Assembly: GCA_963770545.1 (NCBI GenBank)
Contig: CAVYQF010000031.1
Coordinates: 124,001-188,000, forward strand
Direction: 5' to 3'
DNA length: 64,000 nt
DNA from: RYN-230 sp963770545
Lineage (GTDB): Bacteria; Actinomycetota; Actinomycetes; Streptosporangiales; Streptosporangiaceae
A model generated the notes under the pieces. The model searched no databases. It had not been told where the DNA came from and saw only the letters and a list, made by a program, of their open reading frames with translations. The translations under genes and the position numbers were made by a program. Shown one piece after another: positions 45,480-54,030 of this stretch (position 1 is the stretch's first letter; every line of letters starts with the position of its first letter).

Positions 45480-46766
45480 ATGGCACGACGTGGTGCGCCG
45501 CGGCGCGGTGTTGTGCTGCCCCGTCTCGGCGGACGCCGCTCCGGCGTCGTGCGTCGTGGCGCCCGGCGCGTCGGCGTCGTGGCCGGCCATGGCGGTCGCT
45601 ACGGCGCGGTGCTGCTGGCGGGGGTGGCTCTGGCGGGTACCGCGGCGGCGCGAGTGCCCGCGCCCGTGGGCGGACCTCAGCCGACGGCAAGCGCGGGGGG
45701 GTCGGCGGCCACGGTGGCCGCTCACACCTCACACCGCAAGCTGCTGCGCGCCGACGTGATGGTGGTGGCCCAGAAGGCGCTGCCCGCCCAGGACGTGGCC
45801 CGGGTGGGTCGGCTCCGCGGCGTCCAGGCGGCCCGGGCGGTCGACGCGGCGCGGGTCCGGGTGAACGGGACGTTCGCGGCGGTCCTGGGGGTGGACCCGG
45901 ACACGTTCCGCGCGTTCGCCGCGGGACCGACCGCCGCGGCCAGCCCGCTGTGGCGGAACGTGGCGGACGGTGCGATCGCAGTCTCCTACACCATGGGCCA
46001 GCAGGACCGGCTGCCGAAGGGCGGGACGGTCCGGGTGGCCGGGCGGACGACGCGATCGCTGCGCGTCGCGGGGTTCGGCACGGTCGGGATCGGCGGGGTG
46101 GACGCGGTGATCTCCGACGCCGAGGCCCGCGAGCTCGGTTTCCCGGCCGGCAACGCGATCGTGGTGAGTGCCCCGCACGACCGGGTCGCCGCGCTGGTCC
46201 GGCAGATCAAGACCCGGATGCCCCGTGGAGCCGTGGTCGAGCCGCTGGTCACGACGTCGGCCCGAGGGACCCCCGCCGCAGCCGGGGTGGCGGGCTCGTC
46301 GCTCGGCACCGCAGCCTCGGGCAGCGCGGCGGCCAACGGGCGGACCGCGCTCAGCAGGGCCGAGCTCGTCGCGATGCTCAAGGCTGCCGCCAGCCGGGTG
46401 GGCTACCCGTACGTGTGGGGCGGCTCCGGGCCGGCCACGTTCGACTGCTCCGGGCTGGTGCAATGGTCCCTCGCCCAGGCCGGGGTGCTCATGCCACGGG
46501 TGGCCGCGGACCAGGCCCGGACCGGGCCCGCGATTCCGTTCAGCCAGGCCCAGGCGGGTGACCTGCTCTTCTACCACACCGATCCCACCGCACCGGACTA
46601 CATCTCCCACGTGGCCATCTACCTGGGCAAGGGCCTGATGATCCAGGCGCCCGAGCCGGGGGAGGACGTGCAGATCGTCCCGGTGGCGCTGGGCAGCGAG
46701 TTCGCTGGCGTCGTGCGAGTTTCCCCCGCTATCGCCGCCCAGGTGGCCGCCGCCCCTCTGGGCTGA
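45480..46766 (+). CDS. NlpC/P60 peptidoglycan hydrolase with N-terminal MacB-like core domain
   Basis: A 428-residue exported protein. ATG 45480 is followed by a long Arg-rich segment and a hydrophobic stretch (about 38-58) acting as signal or anchor. Residues 75-260 resemble the extracytoplasmic core domain of MacB/FtsX permeases (ADVMVVAQKALPAQDVARVG, GGTVRVAGRTTRSLRVAGFG, GVDAVISDAEARELGFPAGN) without any permease helices. After an Ala/Gly/Ser linker, residues 295-415 form the NlpC/P60 domain, with catalytic C in ATFDCSGLVQW (about 322), H in YISHVAIYLG (about 376) and Q in MIQAPEPGE as third residue. It is predicted to cut D-Glu-diamino acid bonds in peptidoglycan. Confidence 0.82.
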   Translation: MARRGAPRRGVVLPRLGGRRSGVVRRGARRVGVVAGHGGRYGAVLLAGVALAGTAAARVPAPVGGPQPTASAGGSAATVAAHTSHRKLLRADVMVVAQKALPAQDVARVGRLRGVQAARAVDAARVRVNGTFAAVLGVDPDTFRAFAAGPTAAASPLWRNVADGAIAVSYTMGQQDRLPKGGTVRVAGRTTRSLRVAGFGTVGIGGVDAVISDAEARELGFPAGNAIVVSAPHDRVAALVRQIKTRMPRGAVVEPLVTTSARGTPAAAGVAGSSLGTAASGSAAANGRTALSRAELVAMLKAAASRVGYPYVWGGSGPATFDCSGLVQWSLAQAGVLMPRVAADQARTGPAIPFSQAQAGDLLFYHTDPTAPDYISHVAIYLGKGLMIQAPEPGEDVQIVPVALGSEFAGVVRVSPAIAAQVAAAPLG

Positions 46767-46830
46767 GCGCCCGGCCGAATCTGGCCGGGACGCCCGGCTG
46801 AGCGCCCGGGTGAATCTGGCCGGGACGCCT
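46761..46830. repeat. 35-bp tandem duplication covering the NlpC/P60 gene stop
   Basis: Copy one (46761-46795) begins with the last glycine codon and the TGA stop. Copy two (46796-46830) matches 32 of 35 bases and carries a second TGA. A further partial copy follows. The gene's end has been reiterated downstream. Confidence 0.9.
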
Positions 46831-46925
46831 GGGTGAGCAGGCCGTACCCGCTTGGTACTGCCTGCGCCGGTTCTGGCCTGCGTCCGGTGCTTGCCCACGT
46901 CCCGCCTGCGTGATTACATCATTAC

Positions 46926-47465
46926 ATGAGTACTGGGAAGGGCGGCGACGATGCCGTGCCGGGCGAGGAGGTCCGAGGCTGGTTCGAGGGCCGCCTGCCT
47001 GCGGGCTGGTTCACCGCGCCGCCCGAGGTCCTGGTGGACCGGGAAGAGATCACCGTGGTCGGCCCTCTCGGCGACCTGGACATGGCCGCAAATGCCTCAC
47101 CGGCCGCGCAGGCGGCCGCGGCGGACGGGCGGGCCCGCCGCTTCCGCGAGGAAACCCGCGATAACCGGATCGAGATCGCCCGTGAGGCCGAGGTGAAGTT
47201 CAGCCGCAAGGTGTCCTGGGGCGTCATCTGCGGGGGCCGGAAGGTGATGTTCACCACACTGACGGTCCCGGTGATGACGCGCCTGCGCCAGTCCGAGCGC
47301 CGGGTGCTCGACACACTGGTGGACGCCGGGGTGGCCCGCAGTCGCAGCGACGCGCTGGCCTGGTGCGTGCGCCTGGTCGGTGAGCACGAGGAGTCCTGGC
47401 TCGGGCAGTTGCGCGAGGCACTGCGCCGGGTCGAGGCCGTCCGGGCCGAGGGACCCCAGACCTGA
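46926..47465 (+). CDS. Conserved actinobacterial hypothetical protein with possible ribbon-helix-helix-like end
   Basis: A 179-residue soluble protein beginning MSTGKGGDDAVPGEEVRGWF. Middle blocks are WFTAPPEVLVDREEITVVGPLG and RARRFREETRDNRIEIAREAEVKFSRKVSWGV. A C-terminal part follows (FTTLTVPVMTRLRQSERRVL, then DTLVDAGVARSRSDALAWCVRLVGEHEESWL). The strand followed by two helices with ARSRSDALAWCV looks like a ribbon-helix-helix DNA-binding fold. I do not recognise the family firmly. It may be a regulator or nucleic-acid-binding protein. No operon partner is within 300 bases. Confidence 0.7.
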   Translation: MSTGKGGDDAVPGEEVRGWFEGRLPAGWFTAPPEVLVDREEITVVGPLGDLDMAANASPAAQAAAADGRARRFREETRDNRIEIAREAEVKFSRKVSWGVICGGRKVMFTTLTVPVMTRLRQSERRVLDTLVDAGVARSRSDALAWCVRLVGEHEESWLGQLREALRRVEAVRAEGPQT

Positions 47466-47470
47466 GCACC

Positions 47471-47594
47471 CCTCACCTGACCCGCCTCGCCTGCTGACCA
47501 CCCTCACCTGACCCGCCTCGCCTGCTGACCACCCTCACCTGACCCGCCTCGCCTGCTGACCACCTTCACCTGACCCGCCTCGCCACCTGACCGC
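47471..47594. repeat. 31-bp tandem repeats after the hypothetical gene
   Basis: The unit CCTCACCTGACCCGCCTCGC plus ctgctgaccac begins at 47471, 47502, 47533 and (partial, one mismatch) 47564. The first copies lie immediately after the TGA of the preceding gene and repeat the ACCTGA found at that stop. No coding function is seen. Confidence 0.9.
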
Positions 47595-47836
47595 CTCCAC
47601 CTGACCGCCCCCGCGAGGGGCCGGTGGCAGCGGCCTGTGAGCCAAGAGGCAGGCTTGCTTTGGTGAACAAAGCGTAACGAGTTGTCGTAATATCGCTACT
47701 TTCTGTTTAGATAGCTCCAGGGCCAGATGGGTCCGCGGGGGGCCTGATCGTGTCACGAGGCCGTCTGGGTGGTGACATCCTTGGTACGGGCAGGCCATGC
47801 CCATTAGCCGGTGGCTAGCGGCGGGAGTAGGTTCGC
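47595..47836. other. Upstream region of the Z-prenyl synthase gene
   Basis: A notably AT-richer island at 47655-47720 probably holds the promoter of the gene at 47837. No gene with a ribosome binding site is visible. The leader of about 100 bases that would follow is not obviously structured. Confidence 0.4.
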
Positions 47837-48619
47837 ATGGGGCTGCGCGAGGTTCGTATAGGGCTCCGCGATCTCGCGTACCGCGCCTACGAGCGCAGGC
47901 TGGAAGCGTCCCTGGCCGGGCATCCCGTGCCCCGCCACGTAGGCGTGATTCTGGATGGCAACCGGCGCTGGGCGCGGCTGGCGGGCTTCACCGACGTCAG
48001 CAACGGCCACCAGAAGGGCGCCGACCATATCTTCGAGTTTCTCGGCTGGTGTAGTCAGGCCCGGGTCGAGGTGGTCACCCTCTGGCTGCTGGCCACGGAT
48101 AACCTGTCCCGGCCCGCGGCCGAGCTGGACCCGCTGCTGAAGATCATCGAGAGCACGGTCCGCGCGCTGGCCGACGCGGGCTGGCATGTGAAGCCGGTCG
48201 GCGCGCTCGACCTGCTGCCCGCCGAGACGGCCCAGGTGCTCAAGGACGCGGGGGAGACCACCGCAGGCCGTCCCGGGCTGCTGGTCAACGTGGCCATCGG
48301 GTACGGCGGGCGCCGGGAGATCGCCGACGCGGTTCGCTCCCTGCTGCAAGACCACGCGACCAAGGGCACCACGATCGAGGAACTGGCCGAGGTCCTCGAT
48401 ATGGAGCACATCGCCGAGCACCTTTACACCGCGGGGCAGCCCGATCCCGACCTGGTCATCAGGACCTCTGGAGAGCAGCGGCTGAGCGGATTCCTCCTCT
48501 GGCAGAGCGCGCACTCAGAGTTCTATTTCTGCGACGCCTACTGGCCGGATTTCCGGCGGGTCAACTTCCTCCGCGCGCTGCGCTCCTATTCGGCCCGCCA
48601 GCGCAGGTTCGGATCTTAA
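47837..48619 (+). CDS. Z-type isoprenyl diphosphate synthase (Rv1086-like)
   Basis: A 260-residue cis-prenyltransferase that adds isopentenyl units in Z configuration, supplying decaprenyl phosphate-type carriers for wall synthesis. The catalytic aspartate is D40 in VGVILDGNRRWARLAGF. TLWLLATDNLSRPAAEL, IGYGGRREIADAVRSLL and RTSGEQRLSGFLLWQSAHSEFYF are family blocks. It resembles the short-chain Z,E-farnesyl diphosphate synthase Rv1086, including its place after mca and the DUF255 gene. The start is ATG 47837 with GGGAG upstream. Product length (C15 or longer) cannot be set from sequence alone. Confidence 0.9.
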   Translation: MGLREVRIGLRDLAYRAYERRLEASLAGHPVPRHVGVILDGNRRWARLAGFTDVSNGHQKGADHIFEFLGWCSQARVEVVTLWLLATDNLSRPAAELDPLLKIIESTVRALADAGWHVKPVGALDLLPAETAQVLKDAGETTAGRPGLLVNVAIGYGGRREIADAVRSLLQDHATKGTTIEELAEVLDMEHIAEHLYTAGQPDPDLVIRTSGEQRLSGFLLWQSAHSEFYFCDAYWPDFRRVNFLRALRSYSARQRRFGS

Positions 48620-48883
48620 ACCAGATCTAAACCTCCTCTGGCGTGGTGTGCGACACCTCGTCTGGGTCTTCCCGGGGATGGCACAGCCCAGGTACCTTTC
48701 AATCAGGTGGACGGTGCCTAGCCGTCCCCCCGGGAAGGCCCTCGACATCCTCGAGCTTCGTGTCCTGGCACGCAGGCGAGACGAGCGAAGGGCCGGGATC
48801 TGGCCCTTTGAAGGGCTGTCCCGGTCCTGGAGACACATCTGTGTCCGAGCGCGGCGCCACTTCAGGCGCCCAGGGGAGAACGA
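48620..48883. other. Spacer between the Z-prenyl synthase and PhoH genes
   Basis: No gene is visible in this 264-base stretch. It probably contains a terminator for the upstream gene and a promoter for phoH. Short reading frames here have no ribosome binding site. Confidence 0.35.
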
Positions 48884-50260
48884 GTGGCTAGTTCTTCTGC
48901 CCGCCGCGAGCCGCGGCCCAGCAATGCCCGTACTGACACGGACGGTGGGGCCCCGGGTTTGCCCGGAAGCCGCCGGTTCAGCTACGTGCTGGACACCAGC
49001 GTCCTGCTCGCCGACCCGGCTGCGATCAGCCGGTTCGCCGAGCACCGCGTGATCATCCCTATCGTCGTCATCACCGAGCTGGAGGCCAAGCGTCATCATC
49101 CCGAACTGGGCTATTTCGCCCGTCAGGCCCTCCGGCATCTGGATGACCTGCGGATCGAGTTCGGCCGGCTGGATGCCGACCTGCCGATCGGTGACGAAGG
49201 CGGAACGGTCCGGGTCGAGCTGAACCATTCGGATCCCACGGTGCTTCCCCCGGGGTTCCGGCTCGGCGACAATGACACGCGGATCCTGTCAGTCGGGCGC
49301 AGTCTGGCGGCCGAGGGCGAAGACGTGGTCCTGGTCAGCAAGGATCTGCCGCTGCGGGTCAAGGCGGCGTCGATCGGGCTGACCGCCCAGGAGTACCGGG
49401 CCGAACTGCCAGCCGACTCGGGGTGGACCGGCATGACCGAGCTCGGCGTGAGCGCGGACGACATCCAGGAGCTCTACGACACGGGCAAGCTGGACTGCGA
49501 GCAGGCCCGTGACCTCCCGTGCCACACGGGGCTGGTACTGGTCGCGGCCGGGTGCAGCGCGCTCGGCCGGGTCTTGCCGGACAAGTCGGTCCGGCTCGTG
49601 CGCGGCGACCGGGAGGCGTTCGGCCTGCACGGCCGCAGCGCTGAGCAGCGGGTCGCCCTGGATCTGCTGCTGGACCCGGACGTCGGGATTGTCTCGCTCG
49701 GCGGGCGGGCCGGTACCGGCAAGTCCGCGCTCGCCCTCTGCGCGGGCCTGGAAGCCGCGATGGAGCGGCGCCAGCACCGGAAGGTGGTGGTGTTCCGGCC
49801 GCTGTACGCGGTAGGTGGACAGGAGCTCGGCTACCTGCCGGGCTCCGAAGCCGACAAGATGAACCCGTGGGCCCAGGCGGTGTACGACACGCTGTCCGCG
49901 GTGACCTCGCAGGATGTGATCGACGAAGTCCTGGCCCGCGACATGTTCGAGGTGCTGCCGCTCACCCATATCCGGGGCCGCTCGCTGCACGACTCGTTCG
50001 TCATCGTCGATGAGGCCCAGTCCCTCGAGCAGAGCGTCCTGCTGACCGTGCTCTCCCGGATCGGTTCCGGGTCCCGGGTCGTGCTGACCCACGACATTGC
50101 CCAGCGCGACAACCTGCGGGTGGGACGGCACGACGGCGTCGTCGCGGTCATCGAGAAGCTGAAGGGGCATCCGCTGTTCGCGCACGTCACCCTGGTCAGG
50201 TCGGAACGCTCCCCGATCGCCGCACTCGTCACCGAGATGCTGGAGGACTCAGGTTTGTAG
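48884..50260 (+). CDS. PIN-PhoH protein (RNase fused to RNA helicase-like ATPase)
   Basis: A 458-residue PhoH2-type protein. Residues 30-165 are a PIN ribonuclease domain with acidic residues in YVLDTSVLLADP, VITELEAKRHHPELG, GDNDTRILSV and LVSKDLPLRVKA. Residues 225-458 are the PhoH ATPase with Walker A SLGGRAGTGKSALAL, YLPGSEADKMNPW and Walker B DSFVIVDEAQSLEQS. In M. tuberculosis the equivalent (Rv1095, phoH2) unwinds and cuts RNA and is controlled by a short upstream antitoxin, phoAT. I see no clear antitoxin ORF here. Start GTG 48884 has GGGGAG six bases upstream. Confidence 0.92.
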   Translation: MASSSARREPRPSNARTDTDGGAPGLPGSRRFSYVLDTSVLLADPAAISRFAEHRVIIPIVVITELEAKRHHPELGYFARQALRHLDDLRIEFGRLDADLPIGDEGGTVRVELNHSDPTVLPPGFRLGDNDTRILSVGRSLAAEGEDVVLVSKDLPLRVKAASIGLTAQEYRAELPADSGWTGMTELGVSADDIQELYDTGKLDCEQARDLPCHTGLVLVAAGCSALGRVLPDKSVRLVRGDREAFGLHGRSAEQRVALDLLLDPDVGIVSLGGRAGTGKSALALCAGLEAAMERRQHRKVVVFRPLYAVGGQELGYLPGSEADKMNPWAQAVYDTLSAVTSQDVIDEVLARDMFEVLPLTHIRGRSLHDSFVIVDEAQSLEQSVLLTVLSRIGSGSRVVLTHDIAQRDNLRVGRHDGVVAVIEKLKGHPLFAHVTLVRSERSPIAALVTEMLEDSGL

Positions 50261-50308
50261 CAGGCCCCGGGTAGCGGGAGGCCCCGGCAAGTCGGCAGAC
50301 TACTCCAC

Positions 50309-51691
50309 ATGGTTTTCGACTTGTCGGAGCTTCTCGCTGCCCGGCATGGGGAGGGTTACGCCCTCACCAGCCAGCACCTGAACCCCCAACTCCCCCGGAT
50401 GCTGCACGCCATCGGCTTCAACCGTGTGTACGAGCGCGCGGAAGGTGCCTACCTCTACGACTCCGATGGCCAGCGTTACGCCGACTTCCTGGCGGGCTTC
50501 GGGGTGTTCGGCGTGGGCCACAACCACCCCGTGGTCCGCAAAGCGCTGCACGACATGCTGGACGCGCAGCTCGCGGATCTGGTCCAGTTCGATACCCCGC
50601 TACTGCCCGGCCTGCTCGGGGAGCGGTTGCTGGCGAAGGCCCCGGGCCTGGACCGGGTGTACTTCTGTAACAGCGGCACGGAGGCGGTGGAAGCGGCGCT
50701 GAAGTTCGCCCGGTACGCAACCGGGCGGCGGCGGATCATCTACTGCGACCACGCTTACCACGGGCTGACGGTCGGTTCGCTGTCCGCCAACGGGTCAGGC
50801 GAGTTCCGCAAGGGCTTCGGCCCGCTGCTGCCGGACACGATGATCCCGTTCGGCGACCTGGAGGCCCTGGAAGCCGAGTTGCGCCGCGGCGACGTGGCCG
50901 GGCTCATCATCGAGCCCGTGCAGGGTAAGGGCGTCGCGGTGGTACCGCCCGGCTTCCTGGCCGCGGCCCAGGCCCTGCTGCACCAGCACGGGGCCCTGCT
51001 GATCTGTGATGAGGTCCAGTCCGGGGTCGGACGGACGGGCCGGTTCTTCGCCTACCAGCACGACGACGTCGAGCCGGACATCGTGGCCGTGGCCAAGGCG
51101 CTGTCCGGCGGGTTCGTCCCGGTCGGGGCGACGCTGGCCAAGGAGTGGATCTTCGACAAGGTCTACTCCTCGATCGACCGGGTCCTGGTACACGACTCCA
51201 CGTTCGGCTCCAACGCGGCCGCGATGACGGCCGGCCTGGCCTCTCTCGCGGTCATCGACGATGAGCACCTGGTGGAAAACGCCGAGCAGACCGGCGCGCT
51301 GCTCCGGGAGGCGCTCCAGCTCCTGGTGGACAAGTACGAACTGCTTGCCGAGGTCCGCGGGCGCGGGCTGATGATCGGCCTGGAGTTCGGCCGGCCGAAG
51401 GCCATGCGCCCCCGGGCGGCGTGGAACGTGCTCCAGGCCGCCCGGCACGGCCTGTTCGCGCAGACCGTAGTCGTCGCGCTGTTCCAGCGGCACCGCATCC
51501 TGACCCAGGTGGCGGCGGACTTCACCGAGGTGATCAAGCTGCTGCCGCCACTGATGATCGGGGAGGCCGAGGTCGACCTGTTCCGGGACGCGTTCGTGGA
51601 TGTCATGGACGACGCCAGCCGGGGCAGCGGGCTGATCTGGGACTTCGGTCAGACCCTCGTCAAGCAGGCGGTCAGCGCACGTCGTCAGTGA
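50309..51691 (+). CDS. Class III aminotransferase, HpnO-like
   Basis: A 460-residue PLP aminotransferase of the acetylornithine/ornithine type. The cofactor lysine is K263 in VAVAKALSGGFVPVGATL; NSGTEAVEAALKFARYATG and ICDEVQSGVGRTG are present. The N-terminus (FDLSELLAARHGEGY) and the C-terminal GLIWDFGQTLVKQAV match the subgroup I remember as HpnO, which makes aminobacteriohopanetriol in hopanoid clusters. No other hopanoid gene is in view, although a Z-prenyl synthase and ispD are neighbours. Its last 20 bases overlap the 3' end of the convergent ispD gene. Confidence 0.78.
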   Translation: MVFDLSELLAARHGEGYALTSQHLNPQLPRMLHAIGFNRVYERAEGAYLYDSDGQRYADFLAGFGVFGVGHNHPVVRKALHDMLDAQLADLVQFDTPLLPGLLGERLLAKAPGLDRVYFCNSGTEAVEAALKFARYATGRRRIIYCDHAYHGLTVGSLSANGSGEFRKGFGPLLPDTMIPFGDLEALEAELRRGDVAGLIIEPVQGKGVAVVPPGFLAAAQALLHQHGALLICDEVQSGVGRTGRFFAYQHDDVEPDIVAVAKALSGGFVPVGATLAKEWIFDKVYSSIDRVLVHDSTFGSNAAAMTAGLASLAVIDDEHLVENAEQTGALLREALQLLVDKYELLAEVRGRGLMIGLEFGRPKAMRPRAAWNVLQAARHGLFAQTVVVALFQRHRILTQVAADFTEVIKLLPPLMIGEAEVDLFRDAFVDVMDDASRGSGLIWDFGQTLVKQAVSARRQ

Positions 51692-52451
51692 ACTCGTTGT
51701 CACTGACTTCGTTGTCGCTGCCTTCGTTGTCGCCGACTTCGCTCTCGATAACCTCGCTGTCGCTGAGCAGGGCCTGGGCGATGCTGAGATCCACCGGATA
51801 GGTGATCTTGATGTTGCGTTCAGTGCCGGGGACCACGGCCACCGGCACGTCCGGCAGATACCGCATGACCACTCCGCAGTCGTCGGTGGCGGCGAGGTCC
51901 GCGAACGCGGGGTCGGCCACCGCCAGCTCGTGTGCCTGGCGGATCACCGACAGCCGGAAGCCCTGCGGGGTCTGGCAGCGCCGCAGCGTGTCGCGGTGCG
52001 GCATCCCGGTCATCAGGCCGTCTTCGACCACCACGATCGTGTCGGAGGTGGGCACCGCCACCCCCACCGCCTGGTACGTGTCCAGGGCGCGTACGCAGCC
52101 AGCGATGGTGGCCTGGTCGAGCAGCGGCCGGGCGGCGTCGTGGAACAGCACGTTGCCCTCGGCCGGACCTAGCGCCGCGATCGCCCGCCGGGTCGACTCC
52201 GGCCGTGTCTTTCCCCCCTCGATGATCCCCGTCACCTTGCGGTACCCGCCCAGGGCCAGCAGCTCGCGGGCGTGGCCGGCATGCCCGGGGGCCATCACCA
52301 CCAGGATGGCGTCCACCCCGGGAGCCCGCTCGAACGCGGCCACCGAGTGCTCCAGCAGGGCCCGCCCGGCCAGCGGGAGCAGCTGTTTGGGGAGCGCGGC
52401 GCCGAAACGCACCCCCGAGCCGGCCGCCAGCACCACAGCCACCGTTCGCAT
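51672..52451 (-). CDS. ispD: 2-C-methyl-D-erythritol 4-phosphate cytidylyltransferase
   Basis: IspD attaches CMP to methylerythritol phosphate in the MEP pathway to isoprenoids. The 259-residue protein starts MRTVAVVLAAGSGVRFGAAL, the nucleotide-binding loop with conserved lysine in PKQLLPLAGRALLEH. VLFHDAARPLLDQATI, TSDTIVVVEDG, RCQTPQGFRL and TDDCGVVMRYL are family blocks. The last 28 residues are an acidic repeat (SEVIESEVGDNEGSDNEVSD) not found in typical IspD, encoded by short DNA repeats. Usually ispF lies next to ispD; it is absent here. Confidence 0.92.
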   Translation of the reverse strand: MRTVAVVLAAGSGVRFGAALPKQLLPLAGRALLEHSVAAFERAPGVDAILVVMAPGHAGHARELLALGGYRKVTGIIEGGKTRPESTRRAIAALGPAEGNVLFHDAARPLLDQATIAGCVRALDTYQAVGVAVPTSDTIVVVEDGLMTGMPHRDTLRRCQTPQGFRLSVIRQAHELAVADPAFADLAATDDCGVVMRYLPDVPVAVVPGTERNIKITYPVDLSIAQALLSDSEVIESEVGDNEGSDNEVSDNEFTDDVR

Positions 52452-52645
52452 GAGCGGACTCTACCTGGACCCGGGGGGGCGAGCTGGGTCCCCGGGCGGG
52501 CTGGGCCCCGGGCGGGCTGAGCCCCGGGGGCGGCCGGGAATGGTATGCCCGGCCATCTCCGGGTAGGACAGGCAGGGATTACGCAGTGAAACCCGACCAG
52601 TGGCTGGTCAGCTACTCCTGAGACGCGCGTGCACGGGAGAGGGAC

Positions 52646-54004
52646 ATGACGGTAACCACGGCCGTGGTGGTGCTGCCCCGGCGTGTGGCCGTCTGGGCGA
52701 GTGGCCGGGCCCTGGCCCGCAACTCCCTGACCGGCATCGAGCTGGCCTGTGCCCTGTGCGCGGCCGTCTGGTTCAGCGGCGGCACCCCGCTCACTGCGCT
52801 GGCCGGAGGCGCGGCGCTGGGCGGCGGGTACCTCGCCCGGCGGGTGGGTGGCCAGCTCACCGTGGGGGCATTCGACGGCTGGCTGGCTCGGGCTTGTGCC
52901 CTGACGGGCGAGCTGGCGGTATACGCGGGGCTGGCGGCGGGCGCAGCCCCGGGGGGGCAGGCCCGGGTCTGGGCCCTGGCCACCGCGGCCGCGTTGCTGC
53001 TCGGGATGCGCAAGGTGGCCCGGTTGTGCCGTCCGGCCCGCACTCCGGCCGGGCCGCCGCTGCCGGCGGACTATGACGCGCTGGCGGGCCAGGGCACGGT
53101 CCGCACCCTGGCCGTCCTGGCCGGCCGCCTGCTGGGGCTGCCCGCGGGGGAGCGGGCCGTGGTGATCACCGTGACTGCGGCCCTCTACGGGACCCGGATG
53201 TCCCTGCTCGTCCTCACCTGCTGGGGGGCGGTGGCGCTGGCCTGGGCGGTCGCGGGCCCGCGGCCGGGAGCCGCACCGCGGCCGGGAACCGTGGCCCAGC
53301 CCGGTACCGCGGCCCAGCCCGGTACCGCTCCGGGGCCGGGGACCGCGGCGCGCGGCGCCTCGGGCCCAGTCCGCCCGACCGACATCGCGGCCGCGCGCGA
53401 CGACGGCCCGCTGGCCCGGTTCGCGGGCGCCCTAGTACGTGGCCAGCTGGTGCCGCTGCCCCCGGCGGTAGCGGGCCTGATCGCGACCGTCCTGCTCGCC
53501 ACGCTGGGCCTGCGAGACCTGGCCGGCCTGGTCCTGCTGACCCCCGTGGCGGCGATGCTGCTCGCCGCTCCGGGCTCTGCGCATCCGCATGACGGCCCGC
53601 TCGACTGGCTCACCCCCCTGGTCATCCAGGCCGGCCAGTACGTCTACCTGGCCGCGCTGGGTTTCGCCAAAGGCGTTCCCGGTCCGCTGATCTTCGCGCT
53701 GACCGCACTCGTGGCCCTGCGCCAGCTGGACGTCGCCTACCGGGCCCGGTATCCGATGCCCGCGGGCGATGTGCGCGGCGGGATCGGCTGGGAGGGCCGG
53801 ATGCTGGTGGCCGGCGTGGGCGCCATGCTCGGGGTGGCCACCTTCTGTTACCTCGCCCTGGTGGTGTACCTGATCTGGCTCCTGTCCTCGGGCAGCCTGG
53901 CCAGCTGGCTGGCGGCGTGGGGTGGCCGGCCAGGTGTCCGGCGGTCCAGCGTGGGCAGCAGGGCTCCGGGGTGCCGCCGCAGGGCCGAAGGCGCGGAAGG
54001 CTAG
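52646..54004 (+). CDS. Multi-pass membrane protein, possibly DUF5941
   Basis: A 452-residue membrane protein starting MTVTTAVVVLPRRVAVWASG. About eight to ten hydrophobic segments are arranged in two halves. They are separated by a Pro/Gly/Thr/Ala repeat linker at about residues 205-235 (GPRPGAAPRPGTVAQPGTAA and similar). The block FDGWLARACALTGELAVYAG and the second-half MPAGDVRGGIGWEGRML recall the DUF5941 module that in other actinobacteria is fused to nucleotidyl- and CDP-alcohol transferases. I am not certain. It is divergent from ispD and precedes a GT87-like gene by 26 bases. Confidence 0.6.
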   Translation: MTVTTAVVVLPRRVAVWASGRALARNSLTGIELACALCAAVWFSGGTPLTALAGGAALGGGYLARRVGGQLTVGAFDGWLARACALTGELAVYAGLAAGAAPGGQARVWALATAAALLLGMRKVARLCRPARTPAGPPLPADYDALAGQGTVRTLAVLAGRLLGLPAGERAVVITVTAALYGTRMSLLVLTCWGAVALAWAVAGPRPGAAPRPGTVAQPGTAAQPGTAPGPGTAARGASGPVRPTDIAAARDDGPLARFAGALVRGQLVPLPPAVAGLIATVLLATLGLRDLAGLVLLTPVAAMLLAAPGSAHPHDGPLDWLTPLVIQAGQYVYLAALGFAKGVPGPLIFALTALVALRQLDVAYRARYPMPAGDVRGGIGWEGRMLVAGVGAMLGVATFCYLALVVYLIWLLSSGSLASWLAAWGGRPGVRRSSVGSRAPGCRRRAEGAEG

Positions 54005-54030
54005 GATCACCCGGTGGAGGGTGTGTCTCA

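Noticed and set aside
47471..47594. CRISPR array
   Set aside because: The 31-bp units are directly adjacent with no unique spacers, so it is a simple tandem repeat.
48620..48883. phoAT-type antitoxin before phoH
   Set aside because: No short ORF with a ribosome binding site overlapping the phoH start was found.
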